Assembly: GCF_900105655.1 (NCBI RefSeq)
Contig: NZ_LT629787.1
Span: forward strand, 1,116,001-1,180,000
Source of the DNA: Halopseudomonas salegens
GTDB lineage: Bacteria > Pseudomonadota > Gammaproteobacteria > Pseudomonadales > Pseudomonadaceae
Length of the DNA stretch: 64,000 nt
Direction: 5' to 3'
Shown here: piece after piece, positions 32,026 to 42,959 of the stretch
Numbering within the stretch: position 1 is the first letter of the stretch
Layout: every line of letters starts with the position of its first letter
Program-made: the position numbers and the translations under genes
Notes under the pieces: generated by a model
Seen by the model: only the letters and a program-made list of their open reading frames with translations
What the model was told of the DNA's origin: nothing
Database searches by the model: none

Positions 32026-34656
32026 ATGTTGAAAGCCTTGCTTCGTCGAATGTCCGGACCGACCAGCCTTGATGCATTGGTTGATCAGGGCGTGCTACCG
32101 GCTGACGAGCAGTTGGTACAGCGCACGCGAATGAAGCTGTTTGATGGGCTGCTTGGCCGCGCTCCACTCGCAGAATTGCTGGAGCGGCTGGCTCTGGAAT
32201 GGGAATCCTTGCGGCCGGGGCATATGGCTTCAGTCCTGCTGATTGACCCGGTCGAGGGTACCTTTCGTACGCTGGCCGGTCCCAGTTTGCCGGCCGCCTA
32301 CACCCGGATGCTGAATGGCGTGACACCGGGTGAAGGCAAGGGGTCCTGCGGTACGGCAGTCGCCCGGGGCGAAGCTGTCTATGTCAGTGACATTCTCAAC
32401 GACCCCCTTTGGCAGGACTTTCAGGAGCTGGCGCGTGTCGGTGGCATTCGTGCCTGCTGGTCTTCCCCGATCAAGAACGAAGACGGTCAGGTGCTGGGCA
32501 CCTTTGCGGTTTATAACCGTGAGGCGGCCGAAGCCAGTTGCCATGAGCGGGATCTGTTGGAGGAGTTTTCCAGCCTGGCCGCGTTGGTGGTGCAGAAAAG
32601 CCGGCTGGCTGACGAACGCGAACTGATTGAGCAGCGCTTTGTCGCCGTGTTTGAGCATGCTGCTGTGGGCATGTTGCTGGTCAATCGGGAAGGTCGCCTG
32701 CTCAGCGCCAACCCGGCGTTTTATCAGAATACCGGTTATTCGCCGGATACTCTGGCACCCCTCAAGCCCCGCAGCCTACTGCTTGATCAGACCGCCAATC
32801 GGCTGGACGACCTGATGCGTGACTTGCGTCGGGGGCGGGTCGAGAGTTTTCAGTTGCAAAGTCGCTATCGTCGCTTCGATCAAAGCATTGCCTGGATCAG
32901 CCTGACGGTGACTCTGCTGCGTGATCGCGGCGGGCAGGTGCAGTGTTATGTCATGATTGCCGATGACATTACCGAGCGCAAAGCAGCGGAAGAGTCCCTG
33001 CGCGAGGCCGCAGCCGTATTCGAGAACAGTCGTGAAGGCATGATGGTGCTGGATGCCGATTGGCATATTCTCAACGTCAATCCCGCCTTTAGCCAGATAA
33101 CCGGCCTTGGCCACGAGCAGGTCAAGGGGTTGCGACCCATGCTCAGGGGCAAAATGCTGTCCCCCTGGCAGTTGACCCGCAGCATGCTCAAGCAGCTGCG
33201 CCGCGAAGGGTACTGGCAGGGCGAAAGTCTGATTGACCGTGCGGGTGAAGGCGAAGTAAGTCTTTGGGTAACCGCTAACACCGTCAATGATGCCCGGGGC
33301 AAGGTCAGCCGATATCTGGTCATGTTCAGTGATATCACGCGTCTGCGACGCAGCCAGGAGCAGCTTCAGCTCATGGCGCATTACGATAGTCTGACCGGGC
33401 TGGCCAACCGAAATCTGATCATGCAACGCATCGAGCATGCCTTGCGCCAGCGTCAGGGTGGGAATCAGCCACTGGCCGTACTCTATATCGACCTGGATCG
33501 TTTCAAGGCCATCAATGACAGCCTGGGGCATGCCATTGGTGATCAGGTGCTGGTTGAAGCCGGTAAGCGGCTGGAGCGGTGCTGCGGCTCGAATGATCTG
33601 CTCGCTCGCCTGGGTGGGGACGAGTTCCTGCTGCTGGTGCCCGACCTTTCGTCCCGCCAGGTGGTCAGTATTGGTCAGGCAATTTGCGCCGAAATGCGCA
33701 GACCTCTGTTGCTGGCGGATGGGCGGGAAATTTATGTTGGCGCCAGCGTGGGTTACGCCTGTTTTCCGGAACAGGGTACCAGCGCAGCAGATCTGGTGCG
33801 CAATGCCGATGCTGCAATGGATACCGCAAAATCCCACGGGCGTGATCAGGTATGCGGTTATAGCCGCGAGATGACGGAAGCTGCCAGCGAGCGTTTTGAG
33901 CTTGAGCGCGCCTTGCGCAAAGCCCTGGAGAATGACGAGCTTAGCCTGCACTATCAGCCCCTGCTCAGCGTGCGTAGCGGGCGTGTTCTGGGGGTGGAAG
34001 CCCTGTTGCGCTGGCAGCATCCCGACCTGGGCATGATCGCGCCGGATCGGTTTATCCCGCTGGCTGAGCAAAATGGTCTGATCGTGCCGATTGGGCGCTG
34101 GGTGCTTCAGCAAGCCTGTCGTCAGGCACTAGTCTGGCAGCAGCAGGGGTTGGGGCTGGACTTCATTGCGGTCAACCTGTCGCCACGCCAGTTCGTGCAG
34201 CAGGATGTAGTAGCGCTGGTGGATGAAGCACTGCAGGGCAGCGGCTTGCCAGCGCGGATGCTGGAACTGGAAATTACCGAGTCAGCGCTGATGACCCATG
34301 CCGAGCAAAGCGAACAGACTCTGCGTCAGCTCAAAGAGCTGGGTGTGGGGCTGGCGATTGATGACTTTGGTACCGGCTATTCTTCACTGGCTTATTTGCG
34401 CCGCTTCCCGATTGATCGCCTGAAGATCGACAAGAGCTTTCTGGCTGGCGTGCCCGAACGACCGGAAGACAATCAGTTGGTTACCACTATCCTCGATATG
34501 GCCGAGAACATGGGCCTGAGTGTGGTTGCCGAGGGCGTGGAAACCGACGCGCAATGGAAATTCCTGCAAAGTCGTGGTTGCTCGCTGTGTCAGGGTTTCC
34601 TGTTTTCCCGCGCATTACCGGCTGATGATCTGGTGCTATGGCTGGCTAATCGCTGA
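32026..34656 (+). CDS. Cyclic-di-GMP signalling protein: GAF-PAS-PAS-GGDEF-EAL
   Basis: An 876-residue cytoplasmic protein. GAF domain about 40-190, PAS about 200-320, second PAS about 325-445, GGDEF with an intact GGDEF motif at 530-534, and EAL with the motif at 658-660 plus [10 protein letters not shown] and KIDKSFL. Both catalytic signatures are intact, so it may make or break c-di-GMP depending on the GAF/PAS input; the GGDEF could instead act as a GTP-binding regulator. No transmembrane helix is seen. The start at ATG 32026 is in frame with a TTG six nt earlier. It is convergent with cmoB, whose stop is only 2 bp away. Confidence 0.93.
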   Translation: MLKALLRRMSGPTSLDALVDQGVLPADEQLVQRTRMKLFDGLLGRAPLAELLERLALEWESLRPGHMASVLLIDPVEGTFRTLAGPSLPAAYTRMLNGVTPGEGKGSCGTAVARGEAVYVSDILNDPLWQDFQELARVGGIRACWSSPIKNEDGQVLGTFAVYNREAAEASCHERDLLEEFSSLAALVVQKSRLADERELIEQRFVAVFEHAAVGMLLVNREGRLLSANPAFYQNTGYSPDTLAPLKPRSLLLDQTANRLDDLMRDLRRGRVESFQLQSRYRRFDQSIAWISLTVTLLRDRGGQVQCYVMIADDITERKAAEESLREAAAVFENSREGMMVLDADWHILNVNPAFSQITGLGHEQVKGLRPMLRGKMLSPWQLTRSMLKQLRREGYWQGESLIDRAGEGEVSLWVTANTVNDARGKVSRYLVMFSDITRLRRSQEQLQLMAHYDSLTGLANRNLIMQRIEHALRQRQGGNQPLAVLYIDLDRFKAINDSLGHAIGDQVLVEAGKRLERCCGSNDLLARLGGDEFLLLVPDLSSRQVVSIGQAICAEMRRPLLLADGREIYVGASVGYACFPEQGTSAADLVRNADAAMDTAKSHGRDQVCGYSREMTEAASERFELERALRKALENDELSLHYQPLLSVRSGRVLGVEALLRWQHPDLGMIAPDRFIPLAEQNGLIVPIGRWVLQQACRQALVWQQQGLGLDFIAVNLSPRQFVQQDVVALVDEALQGSGLPARMLELEITESALMTHAEQSEQTLRQLKELGVGLAIDDFGTGYSSLAYLRRFPIDRLKIDKSFLAGVPERPEDNQLVTTILDMAENMGLSVVAEGVETDAQWKFLQSRGCSLCQGFLFSRALPADDLVLWLANR

Positions 34657-34658
34657 CG

Positions 34659-35627
34659 TCAGATACGTGCAACAAGCGTCGCCCGCAAAGGGGCCGGATA
34701 GCCTTCTACCGTCAAGTCGAGATTGTCCGGGTCGAGAAAATCGGGCAGTGACTGAAAGCGCATCCATTCGGTACTGCGCTGTTCTTCAGGCAATGTCGGG
34801 CACAGGTCGACGCAGTGAATCGAATGGAATCCGCAGCGCGCAAGGAATCGCTCGAGCAGGGCTACCGAGGGCAGAAACCAGACATTGCGCATTTGCGCGT
34901 AGCGATCTTCCGGTAGCAGGCAAGCACGTTCATCGCCCTCGATAACCAGGGTTTCCAGCACCAACTCGCCGCCCGGCCGCAAACAGGCTTTCAATTGCAG
35001 TAAATGATCAATCGGCGAGCGCCGATGGTAAAGCACTCCCATGGAAAATACGGTATCGAAACCGCCCGGAGGGACGGGTAGCTGCTCCAGGGTCAGCGGT
35101 AGTTGCCAGGCCGGCAGATCGGGCAGGTAGTGTTTCAGCGCCTGAAACTGATGCAAGAACAGCAGATTCGGGTCCACGCCCAGAGCCAGTTGAGCCCCTG
35201 CACCGAGCATGCGCCAGAGGTAATACCCATTACCCGATCCGATATCCAGCACCCGTCGATTGTGCAAGTCGATATGCGGTGCCACCCGTTGCCATTTCCA
35301 GTCCGAGCGCCACTCGCAGTCAATATGTTGTCCAAACAGGTGAAAAGGCCCCTTGCGCCAGGGATGCAATCCCATCAACCCCTCGCGAAGTTGTGTTTGC
35401 TGAGCTGTCGTCAAGTCGTCTTGACTGCCGACGCGAACCTCTTTTACCAACTCAATCTGTCCGGGATGCGAGGCTGGCAGTGCCTGCAGGCTTGCCTGCC
35501 AGCGTTGCCAGTCGCCGTGCAACTGCATGCTGTGCTCACGCTCAGCGAGCACCGTTTGCAAGGTTTCTGACCAGCTGGCCAACGGAGTGTCCGCCAGGGC
35601 GGTAAACAGGCTTTGGGTGTTAATCAC
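34659..35627 (-). CDS. cmoB: tRNA uridine 5-oxyacetic acid synthase CmoB
   Basis: A 322-residue carboxymethyltransferase that uses carboxy-SAM to convert 5-hydroxyuridine to cmo5U at wobble position 34 of tRNA. The SAM-binding motif [15 protein letters not shown] is at about 120-134, and the [13 protein letters not shown] segment is diagnostic of CmoB. The GTG start at 35627 gives [19 protein letters not shown], which aligns with the start of E. coli CmoB (323 residues); a TTG at 35636 is the alternative. The gene overlaps the cmoA end by 8 nt, so the pathway pair is translationally coupled. Confidence 0.95.
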   Translation of the reverse strand: MINTQSLFTALADTPLASWSETLQTVLAEREHSMQLHGDWQRWQASLQALPASHPGQIELVKEVRVGSQDDLTTAQQTQLREGLMGLHPWRKGPFHLFGQHIDCEWRSDWKWQRVAPHIDLHNRRVLDIGSGNGYYLWRMLGAGAQLALGVDPNLLFLHQFQALKHYLPDLPAWQLPLTLEQLPVPPGGFDTVFSMGVLYHRRSPIDHLLQLKACLRPGGELVLETLVIEGDERACLLPEDRYAQMRNVWFLPSVALLERFLARCGFHSIHCVDLCPTLPEEQRSTEWMRFQSLPDFLDPDNLDLTVEGYPAPLRATLVARI

Positions 35628-36363
35628 GGTAGGCAATCATCGAGCAGAAGTTGAGGCACTGGAACCAGGCATGGCTGTGAGCAAAGCCGGCTTTAACCAG
35701 ACGTTGTTGATGGCATTCAAGTGTGTCCGGGAGCATGATGCGCTCAATCGCACTGCGTTTTTGTGCAATTTCCAGATCACTGTAGCCGTTGGCGCGCTTG
35801 AAGGCGTAGTGCAAGCGTTCCAGGTTTTCCTGGGTGGCCAGATCGGCGAACTGCAGTTTCTCCGACAGTATGAGAATCCCTCCGGGGAGCAGGGCCTGGT
35901 GAATCTTGTTCAGTAGCGCCAGTCGCTCGGCAGGCGGAACAAACTGCAGGGTGAAATTGAGCACCACAACCGAGCAGGGCTCCAGGGATAGCTCAAGAAT
36001 ATCCGCTTGCCGGGTTTCTGCCGGTAGCAGCGATTCCACCATGGCGTCCTGGGCTTGCAGATACTCGCCGCAACGCTCCAGCATGGCCGCTGCATTATCC
36101 ACGGCAATTACCCGGCAACCCTCGACCTGTACATGACGGCGCATGGACTGGGTTGCAGCTCCCAGCGAGCAGCCCAGGTCATAAATCAGGCTGTTGACCT
36201 GGGCATACTGGCCGGCAATCAGGCCGATTGATTCTATAATTGTCGGATAACCGGGCACCGAGCGCTTGATCATGTCGGGAAAAACACGCGCTACATCCTG
36301 GTCAAAGACGAAATCGCCGACCTGGGCCAGGGGGCGGGAAAATAATTGGTCGATATCGCTCAT
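35620..36363 (-). CDS. cmoA: Carboxy-SAM synthase CmoA
   Basis: A 247-residue SAM-dependent enzyme that makes carboxy-S-adenosylmethionine from SAM and prephenate. [14 protein letters not shown] at about 61-74 is the SAM-binding glycine loop and is typical of CmoA; the N-terminal [15 protein letters not shown] segment also fits. It precedes cmoB with overlap, so the product is made beside its user. The ATG at 36363 has only a weak ribosome binding site. Confidence 0.95.
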   Translation of the reverse strand: MSDIDQLFSRPLAQVGDFVFDQDVARVFPDMIKRSVPGYPTIIESIGLIAGQYAQVNSLIYDLGCSLGAATQSMRRHVQVEGCRVIAVDNAAAMLERCGEYLQAQDAMVESLLPAETRQADILELSLEPCSVVVLNFTLQFVPPAERLALLNKIHQALLPGGILILSEKLQFADLATQENLERLHYAFKRANGYSDLEIAQKRSAIERIMLPDTLECHQQRLVKAGFAHSHAWFQCLNFCSMIAYRD

Positions 36364-36690
36364 GCGGCTACCCGGTGTTGGACTGATTGCATTCTACCGC
36401 AAGATGGGTCTGCCTTCAGTTGACCCGGCATCGTCCAGGGGTATTTTCCTGTCAGGCGCTGGACAAACCCCGGCTTGAGTGGTTAATTGGGTCAATATAA
36501 TGACTTTTCAGCGCCGGCACCGGACTCAGGTGTGTTTTGTTTGACGTTTTAGAGGGCGGGCTTCGATTTGACTTCAATGTAATGGCATAATGGACTATAC
36601 AGAGGCGTAGTGTTCCTGCGCCTTCAGGGAATGCCAAGGAAAGCACTTGCAGCGCACACCAGCCTGCGCTGATAACAGAGAGGATCGGGT
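36364..36690 (+). promoter_or_regulatory. Intergenic region between cmoA and the FimV-like gene
   Basis: This 327-bp divergent gap shows no coding sequence. A TATAAT with a weak CTTGAG 16 bp upstream (36474-36501 area) is a possible promoter toward the FimV-like gene, about 190 bp before its start. The stretch from 36540 to 36610 is AT-rich. Beyond the GAGAGGA ribosome binding site at its end I see nothing else definite. Confidence 0.3.
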
Positions 36691-38688
36691 ATGGCAGTCA
36701 AACGCCAAATCGTCGCAGGGGTTGCCTCACTGGCAGCATTGTATATCGGTGTCAGCCACGCTCTGGGATTGGGCGATGTTGAACTGAAGTCAGCCCTCAA
36801 TCAGCCACTCAACGCGGTGATCGAGATCCCGGGTTCCCAGGGCATACACGCAGAGGACGTCCGGGTCGGCCTGGCCAGTTCGGAAGCTTTTGACGCGGCC
36901 GGGGTTGAGCGGTCACATTTCCTCACTGGGCTGCGCTTTACTCCGGTAGACGAGGGTGGCGGCCTGACCATCCGGGTTCAGTCGGATAATCCGGTACGTG
37001 AACCCTATCTGAACTTCCTGGTTGAATTGCGCCAACCCACCGGGCGCATACTGCGAGAGTACACTCTGTTACTCGATCCTCCCCAGTACAACCCATTGAC
37101 GGGTCGCGTTGCCACTCCGGCGGCAGCCCCGCCACGGCGGCAGACTGTTACGACGTCTCCCGAGCCTGCGCCAGTGGCTGCAGAACTGCCCGATTTGTCG
37201 CCTGCCGGTGATGCGTCGCGTTATACCACTCAGCCCGGCGATACTTTGTGGGACATAGCCAGAAATCAGCGTCCGGATGAACGGGCGGACATTCGCCAGA
37301 CCATGCTGGCTATCCGTGCCTTGAACCCGCAGGCCTTCGTGGCGGGAGATATCAATCGTCTGCGCCAGCGTCAGGAGTTGGTGCTGCCAACGGCGGACCA
37401 GTTGGGGCTTGAACCTGCGCTCCCGGGCAGAGATACGGCTGATGCGACTGACTCTGTCGGACCGGCAGAGGCTCGATCGCAAGGGGCTTCGTCGGGCCTG
37501 ACTGAAACCGGTGAAGCGGATGGCGACACTGATTCGCTGGTCAGCGAGCGGCCGCAGTCCCCTGTTGATCGCCTGCGTATCGAAGCATTGCCGGAAGTGA
37601 CCAGTGACACTGATACCCAGGGAATGCAGCAGCGCATGGCCGCATTGGAATCACGATTCAATGTACTGCTCAGTGAACTGGAAGACCGTGATCGACAAAT
37701 CGCCATGCTGCAAGCCGAGCTCGAGGTGTTGCGAGCAGCTCGAAGCGCTGAAGAAGATGCAGCGGCCGCTGGCGTCATTGCTGCAGGCAGTATGGGCGGT
37801 CCGGATCAGGATGGTCCCAGCTCACCAACCGGCAGTGACAACCCTGATGCCGGTAGTATCAATGCCGAGCCTTTGCCGGTCCTTGACGAGTCGACAGCAG
37901 ATGCACCGGTAGCCGCCTCTCAAGGGGGATGGAGTGCCTGGTTGTGGGCTCCCCTGGTTACCCTGGTTGCCTTTTTGCTCGGCTTGCTGGTCAGTCGTCG
38001 GCGTGATAGTGAGGCGCCTGAGCCAGTCACCGATGCACCGGCTGCTCCGGCTTCCACTGAGCCGCGCATGCTGGCTCGTCCGGTCAAGCCACAGGAACCC
38101 CCCAGGGCAGCCGTTGACCCGCTTGACGGCGTTGAACTGTATCTGACCTACGGTCGCTTTGCAGAAGCCCGCGTTATGCTTGACAAGGCTATCAGTGACG
38201 ATCCGCAGCGCCTTGAATTGCGTTACAAGCAATTGCGCGTACTGGGCGAGCTGACGGATGCCGACAGCTTCAATGCACTGGCTGCCGACACCCTCGAGCG
38301 CGGGGGCGAAGCCGAGGCCATCGATCAGATTCGCGCGCGTTTCCCGGCTATGCAGCAGACTGCAGCGGAACAGGGTGATCAGGTAGAGAAGGTCGATCAT
38401 CTCGAGCCCTTGCTGAATGAGGATGCCCTGGACATTGAAGCGGAAGTGGATGATGAGCCCGGTGATGAAGGTCAGATGAATCTGAATGATTTCAGTCTTG
38501 ATCCTGATTGGGATTTGATCGATGCCCTGGAACCGGAGTCTTCGCGCAAGGTGGACGCAGAGAAGAAATCTGCGGCCGCTGAACTGGATGAGGATTTTGA
38601 AAGTAGTCTGGATCGACTGCCCGAAGTTGAAGAGTTGCACGATCACGATACCCGTGATCAGAAACAGAAAGAGGGCTCTGGCCGCTAG
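36691..38688 (+). CDS. FimV/HubP-like polar LysM protein
   Basis: A 665-residue protein with a signal peptide (about 1-25), the FimV N-terminal domain (LGDVELKSALNQPLNAVIEI, 27-46), a LysM peptidoglycan-binding domain at about 177-232, a coiled coil at about 310-350, one transmembrane helix at about 411-430 and an acidic cytoplasmic tail with a TPR-like part. FimV/HubP proteins mark cell poles and support type IV pili and chemosensory placement. It ends in a charged tail and I cannot find the conserved FimV C-terminal TPR domain, so it may be a short paralogue (like P. aeruginosa PA3340) rather than FimV itself. Confidence 0.82.
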   Translation: MAVKRQIVAGVASLAALYIGVSHALGLGDVELKSALNQPLNAVIEIPGSQGIHAEDVRVGLASSEAFDAAGVERSHFLTGLRFTPVDEGGGLTIRVQSDNPVREPYLNFLVELRQPTGRILREYTLLLDPPQYNPLTGRVATPAAAPPRRQTVTTSPEPAPVAAELPDLSPAGDASRYTTQPGDTLWDIARNQRPDERADIRQTMLAIRALNPQAFVAGDINRLRQRQELVLPTADQLGLEPALPGRDTADATDSVGPAEARSQGASSGLTETGEADGDTDSLVSERPQSPVDRLRIEALPEVTSDTDTQGMQQRMAALESRFNVLLSELEDRDRQIAMLQAELEVLRAARSAEEDAAAAGVIAAGSMGGPDQDGPSSPTGSDNPDAGSINAEPLPVLDESTADAPVAASQGGWSAWLWAPLVTLVAFLLGLLVSRRRDSEAPEPVTDAPAAPASTEPRMLARPVKPQEPPRAAVDPLDGVELYLTYGRFAEARVMLDKAISDDPQRLELRYKQLRVLGELTDADSFNALAADTLERGGEAEAIDQIRARFPAMQQTAAEQGDQVEKVDHLEPLLNEDALDIEAEVDDEPGDEGQMNLNDFSLDPDWDLIDALEPESSRKVDAEKKSAAAELDEDFESSLDRLPEVEELHDHDTRDQKQKEGSGR

Positions 38689-38794
38689 TTGCATCTGTCC
38701 CGGTTGTGGTTTCGGGGGTTACCACGGCCGACGTTTTCGCAGGTAACAGTGGGGCAGTCGATAGAACGCTCCCCCACCGGGTATCCGATACCTG

Positions 38795-39388
38795 TCACAT
38801 CCCGTTGGCAAATTCCGGCCGGCTCATGTCGATCGACTCACGTACCGGCTTGAGCGCCTCCGCGTAGCGCAGCAATACATCCAGGTTGTAAACCAGTCGT
38901 TCACGAATCCGGCGATCGTCTTCATCCACGGGTTGCGGCATATTCATCACCTTTTCTACTCCCCTGACGATCAAGTGCTCGGGTATATAGCACAAGCGGC
39001 AGTTCTTGTAGCTGGACGAGCGCAACTCACTGATTGGATAGGCTCCACCGACGCCCGCAGAAATACCACCGAGCATGGCGGGTTTGTGCGCCAACTGGGC
39101 TTTGGTTGCGTAAAGAAAGAAGTTCTTGATTGCCGGACAGGCCATGCCATGCCACTCGGGGGCCAATACGATCAATGCGTCAGCCTGCGCCAGCTGTTTT
39201 TCGAACAGCCCCCAGGGGCCCTGATCTTCACTTGGCCAAAGGGGCAGGGGGTAACTTCCGAGGTCAATGACATTGACCTCTTGCTCTGCCAGCTTATGCT
39301 GGGTGATCAGCGTCTGTCGTATGAAACGCGCCACTTTGGCGGTCTGGCTGTTACTGCGGCTGCTGCCGGCGACAATGGCAATATTCAA
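38795..39388 (-). CDS. NADPH-dependent FMN reductase family protein
   Basis: A 197-residue flavodoxin-like reductase. The FMN phosphate loop [13 protein letters not shown] is at 8-20 and the flavin-ring segment [15 protein letters not shown] at about 96-110. Members reduce FMN, quinones or azo/chromate compounds with NAD(P)H. The start is TTG at 39388, backed by a strong AAGGAG 8 nt upstream; the nearby ATG overlaps that site and is out of frame. It is divergent from the antiporter gene. The substrate is not predictable. Confidence 0.85.
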   Translation of the reverse strand: MNIAIVAGSSRSNSQTAKVARFIRQTLITQHKLAEQEVNVIDLGSYPLPLWPSEDQGPWGLFEKQLAQADALIVLAPEWHGMACPAIKNFFLYATKAQLAHKPAMLGGISAGVGGAYPISELRSSSYKNCRLCYIPEHLIVRGVEKVMNMPQPVDEDDRRIRERLVYNLDVLLRYAEALKPVRESIDMSRPEFANGM

Positions 39389-39564
39389 GTTGCATACTCC
39401 TTACGTCAATGAATCCAGGCATTATCTTAAGCCATGCAATCACGGGTTGGCTTGGTGAAATCGTCATCAGATATCTCGCGACGGGTGGCTTTGACAGCAT
39501 GCAGCGCTTGCGGCAGAGTACGCGCCCTTTAGCCCGCAGGGCGTCGATACCGAGGAAAAATCTC

Positions 39565-40884
39565 ATGAATGCAGTAGTGGCTGCGGTTCTTGTCATGCTG
39601 GCGTTGAGTCTGATGCGGGTACATGTAGTGGTGGCACTGATTATTGGTGCGCTGGTGGGCGGCTTGCTGGGTGGGCTGGGTATCGAAGCCACCCTGGCTG
39701 CCTTTCAGGGCGGGTTGGGCAAGGGGGCGACTGTTGCTTTGAGTTATGCTTTGCTTGGTGCCTTTGCCGTAGCCATAGCCAAATCCGGTCTGGCGCATGC
39801 CGTGGCGGACAAGGCCCTCGGTCTGGTTGAGCGTCAGCAAAGCTCTGCGTCAGGCTGGGTCAAGGCATTGCTTTTACTGGTTATTCTCGCTGTGGCCATT
39901 TCTTCGCAGAATATCCTGCCGATACATATTGCTTTTATTCCCTTGTTGATCCCGCCCCTGTTGTACGTCATGGCGCGCCTGCAACTGGATCGTCGTCTGA
40001 TAGCCTGCGTGCTCACCTTTGGTCTGATCACGCCCTACATGTTCTTGCCTGTCGGCTTTGGCGGTATTTTTCTCAACAATATCCTGCTTGCCAATGTGGC
40101 TGACAGTGGCGCTGATATAGCCAACGTCAATGTCATGCAGGCCATGGCATTGCCAGCCCTGGGCATGTTGCTGGGTTTGCTGGTTGCGGTGGGCATCAGC
40201 TATCGTCGTCCGCGCCACTATGTGATGGACAAAATAGCGCAGACCGAACGAACTGGCGGTCAGTACAGTCCGCTAACCCTGTTGGTCGCGCTCGTTGCCG
40301 TTGTGTTCGCATTCGTCGTACAGCTGTGGTTGAACTCGATGATCGTCGGGGCGCTCGCCGGCTTTGTGGTCTTTTCCCTCTCCGGGGTAGTGCGTTGGCG
40401 TGAAGCCGATGATGTATTCACTGAAGGCATGAAGATGATGGCGATGATCGGCTTTATCATGATCGCCGCTGCCGGCTTTGCTGAAGTCATGCGTGAGACC
40501 GGCGCCATTCAGACACTGGTAGGCAGCTCGGCCAGCTTGATTGGCGGTAATCGCGCCATGGCTGCACTGTTGATGCTGCTGGTTGGTCTGTTGATCACCA
40601 TGGGTATCGGCTCATCTTTCTCGACGATTCCGATCATCGCTGCCATATACGTGCCGTTGGCGCTCGAATTGGGCTTCAGCCCCATGGCGATTGTCGCCCT
40701 GGTGGGTACTGCAGCAGCGCTGGGTGATGCGGGCTCACCAGCGTCTGACTCGACCCTTGGTCCAACTGCCGGCCTTAATGTCGACGGCCAGCACAACCAC
40801 ATATGGGACACGGTGGTGCCGACATTCCTGCACTACAACCTGCCATTGATTGTCTTCGGGTGGGCAGCAGTGATGATCCTCTAG
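39565..40884 (+). CDS. Na+/H+ antiporter family (NhaC-like/YuiF-type) transporter
   Basis: A 439-residue membrane protein with about 11-12 helices. The IT-superfamily features include the [16 protein letters not shown] re-entrant-like segment and [21 protein letters not shown] near the C-terminus. Related proteins are annotated as Na+/H+ antiporters or histidine/amino-acid transporters, so the substrate is open. GAGGA 8 nt before ATG 39565 fixes the start; the upstream in-frame extension shows no ribosome binding site and overlaps the reductase promoter. Confidence 0.82.
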   Translation: MNAVVAAVLVMLALSLMRVHVVVALIIGALVGGLLGGLGIEATLAAFQGGLGKGATVALSYALLGAFAVAIAKSGLAHAVADKALGLVERQQSSASGWVKALLLLVILAVAISSQNILPIHIAFIPLLIPPLLYVMARLQLDRRLIACVLTFGLITPYMFLPVGFGGIFLNNILLANVADSGADIANVNVMQAMALPALGMLLGLLVAVGISYRRPRHYVMDKIAQTERTGGQYSPLTLLVALVAVVFAFVVQLWLNSMIVGALAGFVVFSLSGVVRWREADDVFTEGMKMMAMIGFIMIAAAGFAEVMRETGAIQTLVGSSASLIGGNRAMAALLMLLVGLLITMGIGSSFSTIPIIAAIYVPLALELGFSPMAIVALVGTAAALGDAGSPASDSTLGPTAGLNVDGQHNHIWDTVVPTFLHYNLPLIVFGWAAVMIL

Positions 40885-41006
40885 CTGCTTTTCCAGCGGG
40901 AGGATCACCCTGTGAGCAGCAAGCTGTCAGCCGCTAAGAGCGACAAGTAAAAGCGCAACCTTTCAGGTTTAACTGTCGCTTCAAAGCCTGAGCCGACTGA
41001 GGCTGC

Positions 41007-42653
41007 TCAGACTTTGAAGCGGTTCACCAGGCTGTTGATCTGCTTGCCCAGTTCCGTGAGGTGCTGGCTGGCCTGTGCTGTCTGTTGCGCACCATCAGTG
41101 GTTTCGCGTGCCAGTTCGGCGGCCTCGACCACGTTCTTGTTCACGTCTTCAACCACGGTGGATTGCTGCGTGGTCGCGCTGGCAATAGAGGCATTCAGCG
41201 CCACCAGCTGTTGCATGGAGGCGGCAATCTGCCCCAGTGCTTCACCGGCATGGTTGACCTGTTGCACACTGAGTTCCGAGTAGCGACTGCTTTCGTTGAT
41301 CACCGATACCACGTTCTGGGTATTGGTCTGCAGCTTGGTGATGATGCTGTGAATTTCCTCGGTGGACTGCTGTGAGCGCTGGGCAAGATTGCGAACTTCA
41401 TCGGCGACTACAGCAAAACCACGCCCCATTTCACCGGCGCGAGCGGCCTCGATGGCAGCATTCAAAGCCAGCAGGTTGGTCTGTTCAGCAATATTGCGGA
41501 TGACATCAAGCACCGAAGTGATCTCGTCGGCATCTGCGGTCAGGGTTTCCATCTGTGCTACGGCAGTTTTCACGCTGGTGGACAGGTGATTGATCTCTTC
41601 GATGGTCAGGTCCACCTGACGGCGACCTTCTTCCGCACCCTCATTGGCTTTGGACACTTCCTCGGCAGCAGAACTGGCATTCTGGGCTACATCTTGCACG
41701 CCATACGTGATTTCGTTAATGGCGGTGGCCATCAACTCCATGCGTTCGGATTGGCGAGTCATGTCGCGCAGGCTGTTGCTGCTGATGCCATCCAGTTGCT
41801 CGCCAGCCGCAATCAGCTGTCGCGCGCTGTCGCCGAGCTGGCTGACCAGGTTGCGCAGGTTGTAACTGAACAGGTTGAAGTGTTTCGATAGTTCGGACAG
41901 CTCGTCGTTACCGCGCTCGTCCAGTTTGCGCGTCAGATCGCCTTCGCCAGAGGCAATATCATGCATGGCATGGACGACCAGCTTGAGCGGACGGGCAATA
42001 CTGCGAGCTACGATAATCACAATGATTGCCATGAACAAGGTGATCAGAAGGACCTTGATCAGGGTATTGATCATTTCTGTACGGAATTTGGCCTGCATAT
42101 CGTCGATGAATACACCGGTGCCGATCATGTAATCCCAGGGCTCGAAGTGCGTGACTGCCGCCATGCGGCCAACGCCGTCATCCTCGCCGGGCACGTCGCC
42201 GGGACGGGTCCAGGTGTATTCAAAGTGGGCTGTACCGTGTTCGCGCGCCAGCTGCACCATTTCCACAATGATGTTTTCGCTGTCTTCGTTCTGCATGCTG
42301 GTCAGGTCGACACCGACGGTCTGCGGGGCAAAGGGATGCATGATCATGATGTGGTTCATGTCATTCACCCAGTAATACTCGTTGCCGTCGTAGCGCATGC
42401 GCTCAAGCACAGCGAGGGCCTCTCGTTGGGCTTCTTCGCGGCTCATTTCGCCCTGGACCTCTTTCTCGTGGTAATGCCCCATCAGGTCATGGGCCACTTC
42501 CACCAGATGAGTAGCCTTGACGATTTCCGCATCGCGATACTCGGCATAGAGGTTGGCCAGGGAAATGCTGGCCTGAATCAGCATGGCAATCACTGCCACG
42601 GCCAGAATGATCCAGATCCGCTGACTTATCTTGAACTTGCGCAACAACTCCAT
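41007..42653 (-). CDS. Methyl-accepting chemotaxis protein with single Cache domain
   Basis: A 548-residue chemoreceptor. Transmembrane helix about 12-30, periplasmic single Cache domain about 35-185 with the [17 protein letters not shown] and [14 protein letters not shown] segments, second helix about 190-210, HAMP, then the signalling domain with [20 protein letters not shown] and [14 protein letters not shown]. sCache_2 receptors commonly sense small carboxylates. GGAGG 8 nt upstream supports ATG 42653. A FliA-like promoter lies about 80-110 bp upstream. Confidence 0.93.
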   Translation of the reverse strand: MELLRKFKISQRIWIILAVAVIAMLIQASISLANLYAEYRDAEIVKATHLVEVAHDLMGHYHEKEVQGEMSREEAQREALAVLERMRYDGNEYYWVNDMNHIMIMHPFAPQTVGVDLTSMQNEDSENIIVEMVQLAREHGTAHFEYTWTRPGDVPGEDDGVGRMAAVTHFEPWDYMIGTGVFIDDMQAKFRTEMINTLIKVLLITLFMAIIVIIVARSIARPLKLVVHAMHDIASGEGDLTRKLDERGNDELSELSKHFNLFSYNLRNLVSQLGDSARQLIAAGEQLDGISSNSLRDMTRQSERMELMATAINEITYGVQDVAQNASSAAEEVSKANEGAEEGRRQVDLTIEEINHLSTSVKTAVAQMETLTADADEITSVLDVIRNIAEQTNLLALNAAIEAARAGEMGRGFAVVADEVRNLAQRSQQSTEEIHSIITKLQTNTQNVVSVINESSRYSELSVQQVNHAGEALGQIAASMQQLVALNASIASATTQQSTVVEDVNKNVVEAAELARETTDGAQQTAQASQHLTELGKQINSLVNRFKV

Positions 42654-42734
42654 GAACAACCTCCGCACAGGCCTGGTAATTTTTCTCGTAGGAGGCCCTC
42701 TGGCCCATAGCTGGTGACCAGCAACCTTGTTTTT

Positions 42735-42762
42735 ATGTCGGCAGCAACTGCCTGAAACTTGA
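42735..42762 (-). promoter_or_regulatory. FliA-like promoter of the chemoreceptor at 41007
   Basis: TCAAGTTT (42762-42755), a 12-bp spacer, then GCCGACAT (42742-42735) on the minus strand. The -35 is identical to that of the other chemoreceptor promoter; the spacer is one longer than ideal and the -10 has two mismatches. Confidence 0.6.
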
Positions 42763-42845
42763 ATCTGATTTAAAGTGTACTCGCTAAGTGCGTTGGCTGA
42801 ACCATGATCAGCATTGGCTATCTGAGCTGCCAAGTCAGCCTGATA

Positions 42846-42874
42846 CTGAATGATGCTATAGTGATATCATTCAG
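42846..42874. promoter_or_regulatory. Operator-like 29-bp dyad
   Basis: CTGAATGAT and ATCATTCAG are perfect inverted repeats separated by 11 bp (two half-sites two helical turns apart), 86 bp before the binding-protein start. A TATAGT -10-like sequence lies in the spacer, so a bound regulator would block RNA polymerase. Confidence 0.55.
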
Positions 42875-42959
42875 CTTGCCAGCATTACCGCAGCAGGCGC
42901 TATAAAGTCGCTTCGGCTACACTGCTGCAATAAAGATAATTATAAGAGAGCCTGACCAA

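Larger units (their letters stand above)
42654..42959. promoter_or_regulatory. Divergent region between chemoreceptor and binding-protein genes
   Basis: This 306-bp gap holds a FliA-like promoter toward the chemoreceptor (42735-42762) and a perfect 9-bp inverted repeat at 42846-42874 upstream of the binding-protein gene, both listed separately. No coding sequence is supported. Confidence 0.5.
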
